A stretch of DNA of 64,000 bases, taken from positions 117,145,354 through 117,209,353 of the forward strand of contig NC_035448.2 in the NCBI RefSeq assembly GCF_002127325.2. Direction: 5' to 3'. A program made the translations under genes and the position numbers. Positions within the stretch are counted from its first letter, which is position 1. Every line of letters starts with the position of its first letter. The stretch comes from Helianthus annuus (lineage: Eukaryota > Streptophyta > Magnoliopsida > Asterales > Asteraceae). This document shows, in pieces, positions 33,906 to 43,875 of this stretch. The notes beneath the pieces are model-generated. The model was not told where the DNA came from, ran no database searches, and was given only the letters and a program-made list of their open reading frames with translations.

Positions 33906-36238
33906 CTCTGCCCCTTGGACCCTGCTACCAGGGGTGCTGCCACCGGACCCCCGCCAAGATCGTAAAACGCAATGACTAAATCAAAAACTCAGATAATAAA
34001 AATGAAATTAAAGAATTTCTTACATGGATCGAAGCTGGTTTCTTCAACGATTGACGAAATTTGAATGATTGAAACATTTATCAGTGATCGAATCGAACGA
34101 ATCAAGTGATTATCTTCAAAATCACCGGAAAAAAACGAGATTTTGTATGAAATTAAGCTGGGTTTTCTTCAAAAAAGCTGAAGAACACATTGATCGGGTG
34201 TTTGAATCATTGATTGGTGACGAAAATCGCACTATAATGTTGTGATTATTGAGAAATGGTTGAAAGTGGTGGGTTTTATGTTGGGTTTTGATGTTACTGG
34301 GAAGAAGAAAGAAGAAGAAAAGAATAAGATTAACTAAAATACCCTTCCTCTTTATTTTAAATTTTGTTACATGTCCTAATCCTATTACTTTCAATACTTA
34401 CTAGCCAAAATAAACTTCCTATTTGATTATTTCTCTTATAAGTTAATATGCATGGATACGAATAAAAAGTGGGTCGGGCGTTGACCATTGTTTCTATTTG
34501 CCGTCGATGATACACATGGATTAAACATGGCTTGTGTAACTTACATTTTTTAATCAATGTATTTAATTTGTAAAACCTTAGTTTAATTCTTTTTTTTTTT
34601 TTCGTTTAGGAAGCAAACGTGGTAAAAAGGGCTTTTTAGCAGATCATCGCATAGAAGCCGAAGCTGTAAATATTTATCTGATTGGAACCACGAGTACCTG
34701 TGTATAAGAAGGTCCCAACATGTTCGGGTGTTTTTATATGGATAAGTCGTCTGTGGCATGCTTCGGCAGTTATCCATTGAATGTGACATGTTCATGCGAA
34801 GAGTTTGAAACATTTTTTTTGCATGTGAGCGAGTTGTGCTCACGACAAATAAACTATTTTAATTTCTTCGGCAATGGTTTACGTGAAACCAAAAAAAAAA
34901 AAAGCGATGACCGAGTGTTTATTTTTCATTATACGTGTCGATGACCCGTAGTATTAGTATTTTGTATGTAGCATTTTCGAGTATTTAATCGTCAGGTCAA
35001 GCATCACTGTATATAAAATATCATCGCAATGATGTGTCTTCTAGTATCTGTACACGCATGACTATGAAAATATGAAAACTTTTGCCATGAGTTAAAAACC
35101 ATTTCAATGAAACCCACTAAGGTTTATAAGAAAAAATATGCCAATAGAAGGATGATGTAGTTACTGCCATGTTGATGTATGTATGCATGTTGTGCATATT
35201 GATGTATGTATGGGTTACATATGGATGTGTATCATTTTTCATAATATATCATTTGCTTGGCTTTGAATAGTCTAAGTCTTGAAAGCCACATGAATATATA
35301 AGTTGCATTTGTCATAACAATAACCCTTATTTTTCAGCATATCTATCATGCCATGAAATATAACGCATGTATCAATGAATCTAATATCTTTGCACTCATT
35401 TACTCATTTAGTTTCATGGATTTTGCCATATAGATATGTATTTTGACCAAGTATGGCACACACGAATAGAAAGAAGTGTATCCACTTTATTTAATTATAT
35501 TGACTAACTTGATTAACCAATATATTAGGGACCTCGATCACTTTTTTTTATTTAATTCTAAGGAGTTTTTTGTTGTAAAACTCTCTTGCATGTATGTACC
35601 ACCAGCATCATGTATAGGTAGTTTGGAGTCATGACTAAGGCCGTCCGATATGGGGATCGTACCCGGTTTGTTCTGGTCCGGCGCCGGGCCAACCCCCCCC
35701 CCCCCCCCCCCCGCGGCTTCGTCTTGGTCGTCCTCTTCTGGACGCTCCACATGAAGACAAAAAACATGCCTCCCCCTCTCTTACACACCTATAGATACAA
35801 TATATACATATACATTTTAAGTCCATCCCCTAATTTTCATACCTCCATCATCTTTGCCCCATCCTACGTGACACCTACGTGACGGATCATCCTCTAAACA
35901 AACAATATTACTATACCGCATAGCCTAACTATGCATTCTTGTTTCTATAATGTGTGAGCAACTTTTAGTAGTTGTCAAATCAAGTTGTCATACCATTACG
36001 AAGGTCAATTATTACAATAGTGTGTGTGTATCTCTATAACAAGATAACCATTTGCAAAAATGATACTCCATGCTCTAGTATTTGTACAGTGGGTATAGAC
36101 TTGATGCTTAGAAATATATTTTATGTACTGTCGTTATGTGTGATGTGAGAAACAATAGAGTATAGAGTATAAAAAGTCAAATGCTAGAGGATTGGGTTAG
36201 CTACCTTTAGTGACTTTGATGTACATAATTTTTACACG
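33906..36238. other. Intergenic stretch without recognisable gene
   Basis: It begins with a GC-rich piece (GGGGCTCTGCCCCTTGGACC) continuing the hAT target, then AT-rich sequence. A poly-C run (about 17 C) lies at 35694-35711, and open frames around it owe their length to that run. I find no domain, RNA gene or clear repeat. Confidence 0.6.
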
Positions 36239-36247
36239 CAGGTTTTG
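36239..36247. repeat. Left 9-bp duplication of the second Mutator-like foldback
   Basis: CAGGTTTTG is repeated exactly at 37328-37336. Confidence 0.93.
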
Positions 36248-37327
36248 GAGTTAAATGTTTGGTTCGTCATGTGGTTTGCAAAAATTTCATACTTAATTCT
36301 AGTGGTTTACTAATTACATGCGTGGTCTCAAAAGTTATCAAAAATGAACTCGGTTGGTCTCCTGACATAACCTCTGTTAAATTTCTCAGTTAACTATATT
36401 ATGTGTAAAATGACTATTTTTACCCCCTGAACAATTAAAAGAAATAAAGAAAATATATAAAGAAGACTCATCTTCTTCAACCTCTAACACCACCACCTCC
36501 TCCACCTTCACAACCCACCACAACCTGCAACTACCTCCACCATCACCGTTTTCTTCTTCCTTCTTTTTTTCAGTCCAGTATATATAGCTTGTTATAAACT
36601 CAAACCCTCATTTCATTTCTCAAACAATAGAACCCGCACACCACACCCACCTCTGCCCTCTCTCTTCTCCGGTCACCGGAACCCGTAATTCCGGCGAGGA
36701 TTCTCCGGCCACGCACACCCCTCCTGTACGTAACACCCGTATCTCTCTGCCCTCTCGTTTCCTTGACCGGCGACTAGAGCCGGACTTCGGCGGCTATGAC
36801 GGCCGGTGTCGGTTGTAAACCCAACGAAATATGCACACCACACACCCCAGCCCCTCTATTAACCTGATTGAACGGCCGGACACCACCGGATGGTGGTGGC
36901 GTGCGGCGGCAAGAAGAAGCAGATCGGAGAGACAGAGAGAAACAGAGATAAAGAAAGGGGGAGCTGGCGGCAACTGGGAGGTAGAGAGAGAAGACTGGAA
37001 TGAAAAAAAAGGAGGAATAAGAAAACGGTAGTTGTGGAGGTAGTTGCAGGTTGTGGTGGGTTGTGGTGGGTTGTGAAGGTGGAGGAGGTGGTGGTGTTAG
37101 AGGTTGAAGAAGATAGTCTTCTTTATATATTTTCTTTATTTCTTTTAATTGTTCAGGGCAATAAAGTCATTTTATACATAGTTAACTGAGAAATTTAACA
37201 TAGGTTAGGTCAGGGGACCAACCGAGTTCATGTTTGACAACTTTTGGGATCACGCGCGTAGTTAGTAAACCGCTAGGACCAGTATGAAATTTTTGCAAAC
37301 CACATGGACCAACCAAGCATTTAACTC
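36248..37327. mobile_element. Mutator-like foldback element 2 (1080 bp)
   Basis: Arms of about 300 bp are inverted copies beginning GAGTTAAATG and ending in CCACCACCTCC/GGTGGTGGTG-rich sequence. They are flanked by an exact 9-bp duplication. The terminal GAGTTAA and CCACC-rich inner arms resemble foldback 1. The centre has promoter-like and leader-like sequence, but no transposase. Confidence 0.92.
36545..36840 (+). promoter_or_regulatory. Captured promoter/leader-like segment in foldback 2
   Basis: A TATATATAG box near 36577 is followed about 30 nt later by a CT- and CA-rich stretch (CTCAAACCCTCATTTCATTT, CTCTCTTCTCCGG) typical of plant 5' leaders. GC-rich, coding-like sequence (GTCACCGGAACCCG) follows. 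It looks like the 5' end of a captured host gene, which I cannot name. Confidence 0.4.
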
Positions 37328-37336
37328 CAGGTTTTG

Positions 37337-37762
37337 CATAAAGTACCTTTATTAGTTTTGACCCTTTGTGTACTATATTAGACTAGAGGGTATGGTTTGC
37401 TTAGTCCTTAAAGGGACTACCCTTCACGTATGCGTCACATCATTAAGGGTGGAGAACCATCCTCTTGGGGACTATCCAAGGGTGTGAAGCCCCTTTTTTA
37501 TCATTATTTTTTTTTTGATTTAGTTAAATAATTAAAACAAAGTAAATAAAAATAAAAAAAGTTACATTTAAATAAAAACCTAAAGTTTTTACATTTAAAA
37601 AAAAAACCTAAAGTTACATTAAAAAAACCTAAAGTTACATTTAAAAAAAAACCTAAAGTTACATTTAACAAAAACTAAACATTTAAAAAAAATACAACAC
37701 AAATAAATAAAAAACTACTCGTTGTTTTCTTCGAGATTCCAAATGTGTTCGATCAAGTCTGA
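37337..37762. repeat. Gap with AAACCTAAAGTTACATTT tandem repeats
   Basis: The stretch 37555-37690 has four to five copies of a 22-30 bp unit containing CCTAAAGTTACATTT. The rest may include the 3' end of the PIF element, but I could not pair its terminal repeat. Confidence 0.6.
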
Positions 37763-39096
37763 TTAAAGATTGGAATGTGTGAAATCGTCATGTAATGAGA
37801 ACCTGTTTAAATCTTGTTGTTCTTCGCTAACCGGAACATTAATCTGCTCCACCGCATTCTCGTCATACTCACAAATTGCATGGCATTTGTCTTCGATGAT
37901 CATGTTATGCAACAAAATACAAGTATACATACAGTATCGCAACTTTTTGGGTATAAAAGCGCGTGCCGGGTTTTCAATAATATGCCATCTTTGTTGGAGA
38001 ACACCAAAACACCGTTCAATATCTTTTCTCGCCGCTTTCTTGAAACTTGGCAAATTTCTTTCTTTTTTCATCCGACGGATGCCTAACAGTTTTAACAATT
38101 GAAGAGTACTGTTGGTATATTCCATCGGCCAGATAATACCCGCATCTGTACTCCACTCCCGAAACCGTAAACCTCGTATCAGGACCGGTCCCTTTTATAA
38201 CATTGTCAAAAATCTCGGAATTTTGTAGAACGTTGACGTCGTTATTCGAACCAGGAATCCCAAAGAAAGCATGCTAAATCCATAGGTCTTGAGACGCAAC
38301 AGCTTCTAGAATTATTGTTGGATGTCCTTGATCGCCTCGCGTATGCATTCCTCGCCATGCGGTAGGACAATTCCGCCATGGCCAATGCATACAATCAATG
38401 CTCCCGAGCATTCCTGGAAAACCGTGCGTTGCTTTGTGGTGTTGATACAATTGTTGTACCTCATTGTAACTCGGTTTTCGCAAATATTTTTTGTTGTAAA
38501 GCCTCACCACAAATTTGCAAAACTTGTATAGACATTCTCTAGCAGTTCTTTCGGACATCTTTAAGTATTCGTCTCAAGCATCGGTTGCTGTCCCATAAGC
38601 TAGTTTACGAATCGCCGCAGTGCATTTCTGTAAGGTGGTGAAGCCCATTTTGCCTCTAGCATCGTATCGCAATGTAAAAAAAGGGTCATAAGAGGCTAAA
38701 TCGTCGGCTATACGTAAGAACAGTCGACGACTCTTTCGAAAACGACGTCTAAACATTGTCTCCGATTACAACGGTTCGTCGGCAAAGTAATCGGCGATTA
38801 ATCTTTCGTGAGCACCTACACGATGTGTCAAGTAATATATAGTAACACATATATAACTTATAAAAATAATGCAACGCTATAAAATATAAAAATAAAAATA
38901 AAAATAAAAATAAAAATAAAAATAAAACTAACCTTCTTGGTCTCGGTTGATGGCCGGGATCCTGTTTCGTGGTTGTGACGAAACCTCCTCCTTCTTTTCT
39001 TCCAAAAATTAGTTGTGTCGCGGCTACCACCGTGTTTATACAATATTTTACGGCTTCTCTGGTATCCGTCAAACCCGACGAAGAAGAAGATGACAT
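37763..39096 (-). pseudogene. PIF/Harbinger transposase (HARBI1/ALP1-like), disabled
   Basis: The minus strand starts with a Ser-rich leader (MSSSSSSG, 39096), interrupted by an AT-rich stretch, then FADEP and MFRRRFRKSRRLF (38756) and a helix-turn-helix-like part (QKCTAAIRKLAYG). The DDE nuclease follows with GMLGSIDCMHWPW (Asp 1, about 38400), GSNNDVNVL (Asp 2, about 38240) and IERCFGVLQQRW (Glu, about 38010), ending at 37763. Stops are TAA near 38766, TGA at 38574-38576 and TAG at 38274-38276; the last two replace expected Trp. One extra base near 38030 shifts the frame. A partner MYB-like ORF was not found. Confidence 0.88.
38885..38930. repeat. (TAAAAA)n microsatellite
   Basis: About seven perfect hexamers lie in the probable intron or leader of the PIF gene. 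Confidence 0.95.
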
Positions 39097-39099
39097 TGT

Positions 39100-39852
39100 C
39101 TATTTTTAGAGAAGATTATTTTGTAAAGAGGTTTGTTTGGAGAGTGTGGGTGAATTTTTGTATAAAAAAGTTAAATGAATGGGTATTTATAGGTTTTAGA
39201 ATAATTAAAAAAATTAATTTTTTTTAAAACTAGCCGTTAAAAACGGCATTAATTAAGGGGGCCTACTTTTTGCCTCGTCTCCAACGGCTTGGAGAAGCTG
39301 GGAGTGCCACGACGAGCCCGGGGGCGGTGTGGGACGAGAGGGACGAGCCGGAGACGGGGTGGGACGTTCCCCGCACCCGATGATCTTATATTCTTTGAAT
39401 TTTCAAAGTTTCCAAAGAATTCTTGCATATTTCGAGATATATGTACAACACCAACAAAGTTTTTTTATTAAATATGCCGGTAAAAAGAGTGCATGTATTA
39501 AACTGGTAGGGGTATCATTATTACTATACCCTGCTTTATAATAATAGTAATGTAAGGGGGGTCGGAGTGATTGCAGGGAACCCTTCGGGGATGTGGAATC
39601 ACCGAGCGGTGATTGAATGATGGGCACAAATCAGTGAGTGGGGACTTGACAAATCGGTGTATAAGGTGAAGAAGAAGAAAGGGAGGGGAGAGAGAGGAGA
39701 GACGAGATAGAGAACTAATCAAAAAAAAAAAAATTTAATTGATTGGGTGTTTGAATCATTCATAGTGTTTGAGTAGAAAATGGGAAGTGAAGGGGGGAGT
39801 TGACATGGCATAAGATTATTGGATAGAGAAAACTCAAACACGCTAAAGTGTT
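39100..39852. other. Spacer between the PIF gene and the copia element
   Basis: It has a GC-rich patch at 39280-39380 (GACGAGCC, GGGACGAG) that may be part of the PIF terminal region, then AT-rich sequence. No gene is visible. Confidence 0.5.
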
Positions 39853-39857
39853 TGAAT
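39853..39857. repeat. Left target-site duplication of the copia element
   Basis: TGAAT is repeated exactly at 46725-46729. Confidence 0.93.
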
Positions 39858-40305
39858 TGTAAGATTAAATATATTATGTATTAATATTTAATCTATAGCC
39901 ATTATAATCATTTACATAATATAGATCAAAATATATAATAACCTATTAAGATAATTAGTTGGTAATTGTTGATGGACCATATTACCCTTATTAACTAATT
40001 AGGTTTCCTCCTGGGTGCTTATATAAGGAGACTTATGTGGAGGTTAAGGGGTTAGACAGTTACACAATTAGAGATACCCCATAAGCATAACATCATTACG
40101 TTCGACCTCCTTCTCCTACGGCCGATACCCTTTTCGGTTTTCTTAGTCACCATCATCAGTCAGCACCCTAAGGAGGAACCAGGTCACCTTGACAAAGATG
40201 TCGAACTCCATGTCGTCTTCTCTCACTGGATTCTCCACTACACTGTCTGCGGTGACAGGTATGTTTTCATGTTTTCCATTATGTTTAAATAGAACCAATC
40301 CAACA
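39858..40305 (+). repeat. 5' LTR of the copia element
   Basis: It runs TGTAAGATTA to CCAATCCAACA. It contains a TATA box (40020-40026) and, downstream, an ATG (40198) and a splice-donor-like CAG|GTATG (40258/40259). The copy at 46277-46724 retains all of these. Confidence 0.97.
40020..40026 (+). promoter_or_regulatory. TATA box in the copia 5' LTR
   Basis: TATATAA lies about 160 bp into the LTR. Transcription would start near 40050, giving an approximately 150-nt leader before the ATG at 40198. The 3' LTR copy is at 46439-46445. Confidence 0.75.
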
Positions 40306-40307
40306 TG

Positions 40308-40319
40308 TGGTATCAGAGC
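40308..40319 (+). other. Primer-binding site of the copia element
   Basis: TGGTATCAGAGC lies 2 nt after the LTR end and matches the 3' end of initiator-Met tRNA. Confidence 0.95.
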
Positions 40320-40849
40320 ATATGTTGATTAGTCAGTTCTATTTTCATATCCATTAATTCTGGGATTGAAATCATGAAAACGGAATTTTTGATAACTTAA
40401 TAAACCTAACAGCCGGTTTCGAGTCATAAAGGTCCACTCGAGATCACTGTTTTCGGAAAAAGGATTGATTATATGTTCACTCGATTTCAACTGGGTTATG
40501 TTTTGACCGAAATCTGTTTAGAAACTATTAAAATTCAGGTTTTGGGTTCCAGAATTAAGTATTATTTTTTTAGGGTTCATCACATGTTCTTAGAAAATTC
40601 GAAGTTTCCTTTATGTTTTGGAATATGATTCGGATTATTAAGTGTTTTTTCCTGTTTTGATCTGATTTTGTCCTCTAAAGATTTTCGAAAACTGTTATTA
40701 GATAAACAGTTATAATTTTTGAAATATTTTGATAAAATTAGGTCATCTTAAAACAGGAAACACTATCACAAAATCCCGTAAAATTCGAATTTTCAGTTAT
40801 GCTTTCACATTCACAGCTGTTAACAGGAAGCTTCGAGATCATCAGATTA

Positions 40850-41345
40850 CGACTCGATACCATCAGTCTCGACTCGAGACCATAAGGTCTCGACTCGAGA
40901 CCATAAGGTCTCGACTCGAGACCATAAGGTCTCGACTCGAGACCATAAGGTCTCGACTCGAGACCATAAGGTCTCGACTCGAGACCATAAGGTCTCGACT
41001 CGAAATCATCAGGTCGTTAAACCTTCACAACTCGAGACCAACAGATCTTGACTCGAGACCATAAGGTCTCGACTCGAAATCATAAAAAAGTCTATAACTC
41101 GAGACAAAGGTCTCGACTCGAGACATAAGGTCTCGACTCGAGACCATAAGGTCATAACTCGAGACCATAAGGTTGTGACTCGAGACCGTGGTTGCGACTC
41201 GAGACCTCATCATGACTCGAGATCTCATAAGATATAGTAGTCGAGACCATGGTTCCGACTAGTGACAACAAGGTTGCGACTCGAGACCTCATAACTGACT
41301 CAAGATCTCATAACTCAGTCGAGACCTGACTCGAAACCTCAATCC
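40850..41345 (+). repeat. CTCGAG-type minisatellite in the copia leader
   Basis: A 21-bp unit with GTCTCGACTCGAGAC followed by CATAAG repeats six times without error (about 40871-40999), then continues in diverged form to 41345. The core forms a 7-nt-arm hairpin around one C. GGTTGCGACTCGAGACC appears at 41190-41206 and 41272-41288 and also, inverted, in the gypsy F LTR at 60878-60894. Confidence 0.95.
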
Positions 41346-41467
41346 GCGCTAACGGGTGGTTTGCTATTAAATGATTGGTTTTGTAATTTTTTAGTTAATT
41401 AATCAGAATCAAATAATGTTTTGCAAAACCAAGATGGCTTAACTTGAATGAGCTTCTGATGTATCAA

Positions 41468-41715
41468 TTTCTGGCCAAAGCTGATTTGATACATCTACTT
41501 ATCATCCAAGTATTACGAAAGCCAAGTTAAGTGTGCATCATAAACATGTATGTATTAATATCTGGCCAAAGTTGATTTAATTCCTTCATAGATGGCATAC
41601 TTAACAAGTGCATAACTAAAGTGATTGTCTCAATTTCTGGGCAAAGCTGGTTTGTTACAACCACTTTGCACATATGCTTAAATGATTACACTTCTGGCCA
41701 AAGCTGTTTTGTCTT
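41468..41715 (+). repeat. Four dispersed copies of TCTGGCCAAAGCTG in the copia leader
   Basis: Copies of about 20 bp (TCTGGCCAAAGCTGATTTG and variants) occur 65-110 bp apart between the CTCGAG array and the intron acceptor. Confidence 0.8.
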
Positions 41716-42643
41716 CGTTTAAGTAGAATTTTAACTAAGTCTATTATTTTGGTGTTAGTAATAGACAATATCACAGCTTCATAACGTAAAATGGTCATTA
41801 TTTATGCCTGCCTTAGTTTAACGTGCCCTTAGATCACATTAGGACTTCTCCTTAGTATCATAACTTGCTCATCTTATTTCCACTATCAGCGCCCAGTTGC
41901 GGGATTCCACCTTTGACCGGTGATAACTATACTGCATGGAAGGATGCTCTCATGCTTACACTTGGATTGTTGGATTTTGATTATGCTCTAAGAGAGAATA
42001 AGCCAGTGGACCTTACCACTCAAAGTACTGCTGCTGAGCAGTTAACTCATGAAAATTGGACTAGGCGTAACCGCATGTCTCTCATGTTTATGGAGCAGTC
42101 CATAAGCAATGCAATCAGGGGAGCTATTCCTGATTCTGAAGATGCTAAAACCTACTTGGAACATGTGGAGGCGCAGTTCAAGGGGACGTCTAAAGCACAC
42201 GCTAGTACCCTTATCCTCAAGCTGGTGACAACTAAGTATGATGGGAGGAGCGGCATTTGCGAGCACATCATGATGATGAATGACATGGCCAATAAGCTGA
42301 AGGGGCTGGAAATGGAAATCAGTGATGGTTTCCTCGTTCATTTTATCATCACTTCGCTTCCTTCGTCCTTTGAAGCATTCAAGATCAATTACAACACTCA
42401 GAAGGAAAAATGGACGATGAGTGAGCTGGTCGCCATGTGCGTACAGGAGGAAGAGCGCATGAGGATGGATCGCACTACTGATGTTGCCAACTTCACCACC
42501 TCCAACTCTAAGAAAAGGAAGAACAATCTCAAAGGAAGGATGCTTCAAAAGTCCAAAGGCCTAATCCTAATACAAGTGCACCTCCCAGCTCTAAGAACTC
42601 CTTAGGCAGTATCCGCTGCAAGTTCTGTAAAAAGACATGACAC

Positions 42644-43875
42644 ATGCAGAAGGAATGCCCTGACTTTAAGGAGTGGCTGGCTAAGAAAGGTAACGATTAT
42701 TTTATGATACTTGAGTCCTATAATTTAAGTGTTCCTGCTAATTCTTGGTGGTTTGATTCTGGTTCTATGGTTCATGTTACCAATTCAACTCAGGGATTCC
42801 TTTCAATCCGGAAGCTGGAAAGAAACCAAAGAACGCTTAAGGTTGGGGATGATCGAGAATTAGAAGTGAAGACTATTGGAACATTACAATTAGTTATGAA
42901 AACTGGTTTATGTATTAAACTTTATGATACCTTATATGTTCCTGAGGTAACTCGGAACCTTGTATCAGGACCAAAGTTAGACATGGACGGTTTTATTGTT
43001 TCCCATGGTCATCACAAACTCTCTATCCTCTATGATTCTGTTCTTTATGGTACTGGTGTTCTGGATGGTAGTCTCTATAGATTAGAACTAGATGATGGCT
43101 TTTCCAAATCTTTGTTGTCATATAACATTAATGAATCACTCACAAAGATGGAAGAGAAACGAGACTTAGAGACTTCATCCATGTTGTGGCATCAGCGTTT
43201 AGGCCAGATTTCAAAAGAACGATTAAATCGTCTAGTAAAGGATGAAGTCTTACCTCCTCTCGATTTCTATGATTTTGGAACATGTGTCAAATGTCTTAAA
43301 GGTAAAATGACATTAGCGAATAAGAAAGGTGCCACTAGGAGCTCTAATTTATTAGAACTCATTCACACTGACATTAGTGGTCCCTACCAAATCGCTGGCA
43401 TAACAGGACATACTTCATTTATCACTTTCATTGATGATTATTCTCGTTAAATGTACTTGTATCTTATTAAGGAGAAATCTGAATCTCTAACAACTTTTAA
43501 AGATTATAAGGCTGAAGTTGAAAAGCAATTAGATCGTCAGATTAAAGTTGTGAGATCAGATAGAGGCGGTGAATATTATGGAAGACATACTGATGTGGGT
43601 CAAGCTCCTGGTCCATTTTATGAGTTTTGTAAGGGCCAGGGGATTGTGAACCAATACACCATGCCTGGTACACCTCAGCAGAACGGTGTCGCTGAAAGAA
43701 GAAACCGTACCCTCATGAACATGGTGCGCAGTATGTTAGCCAACACTAATTTACCATTATTCCTCTGGACTGAAGCGTTAAAAGCAGCTGTTCATATACT
43801 CAATACAGTTCCTTCTAAGTCGTCCCTAAAACTCCTTATGAACTTTGGACAGGAAGGAAACCGAGTCTTAAATAT
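42644..43875 (+). pseudogene. copia protease and integrase, disabled
   Basis: The protease shows SWWFDSGSMVHVTN with the catalytic DSG (about 42745-42775). The pre-integrase zinc-binding region follows (LWHQRLGQIS, CVKCLKGKM; about 43180-43310), then the core with LIHTDISGP, VVRSDRGGEY and PQQNGVAERRNRT carrying the DDE residues. TAA at 43448-43450 replaces an expected Tyr after DDYSR, and a small indel near 43820-43860 shifts the frame before KVWGC. Confidence 0.92.

Larger units (their letters stand above)
40259..41889 (+). other. Predicted 1631-nt gag intron spanning the PBS and leader
   Basis: The donor CAG|GTATGTTTTC and the acceptor TTATTTCCACTATCAG| fit plant consensus, with a pyrimidine-rich stretch before the AG. 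The phase matches exon 1 (61 nt) to exon 2. The intron holds the LTR end, the primer-binding site, the CTCGAG array and four TCTGGCCAAAGCTG repeats. Confidence 0.65.
40198..42643 (+). pseudogene. gag of the copia element, apparently spliced, with start codon in the LTR; disabled
   Basis: Exon 1 (40198-40258) lies inside the 5' LTR and encodes MSNSMSSSLTGF. Joining its CAG|GTATG donor to the TATCAG acceptor at 41889 keeps the frame exactly into PPLTGDNYTAWKDALML, the usual copia gag start. The capsid-like part continues to about 42535 (VQEEERMRMDR). There a one-base shift moves the frame, and the zinc knuckle CKFCKKT-x-HMQKEC has TGA (42638-42640) in place of the expected Gly. Splicing is predicted, not shown. 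The alternative is translation from a later internal start. Confidence 0.75.

Noticed and set aside
35538..35882. Open frames rich in Gly or Pro around a poly-C run
   Set aside because: Their length depends on the homopolymer and no domain is visible.
37380..39380. Terminal inverted repeats for the PIF element (GGGTGGAGAACC near 37437 against CCCGCACCC near 39374)
   Set aside because: The match is weak and no 3-bp duplication agrees, so I did not set element ends.
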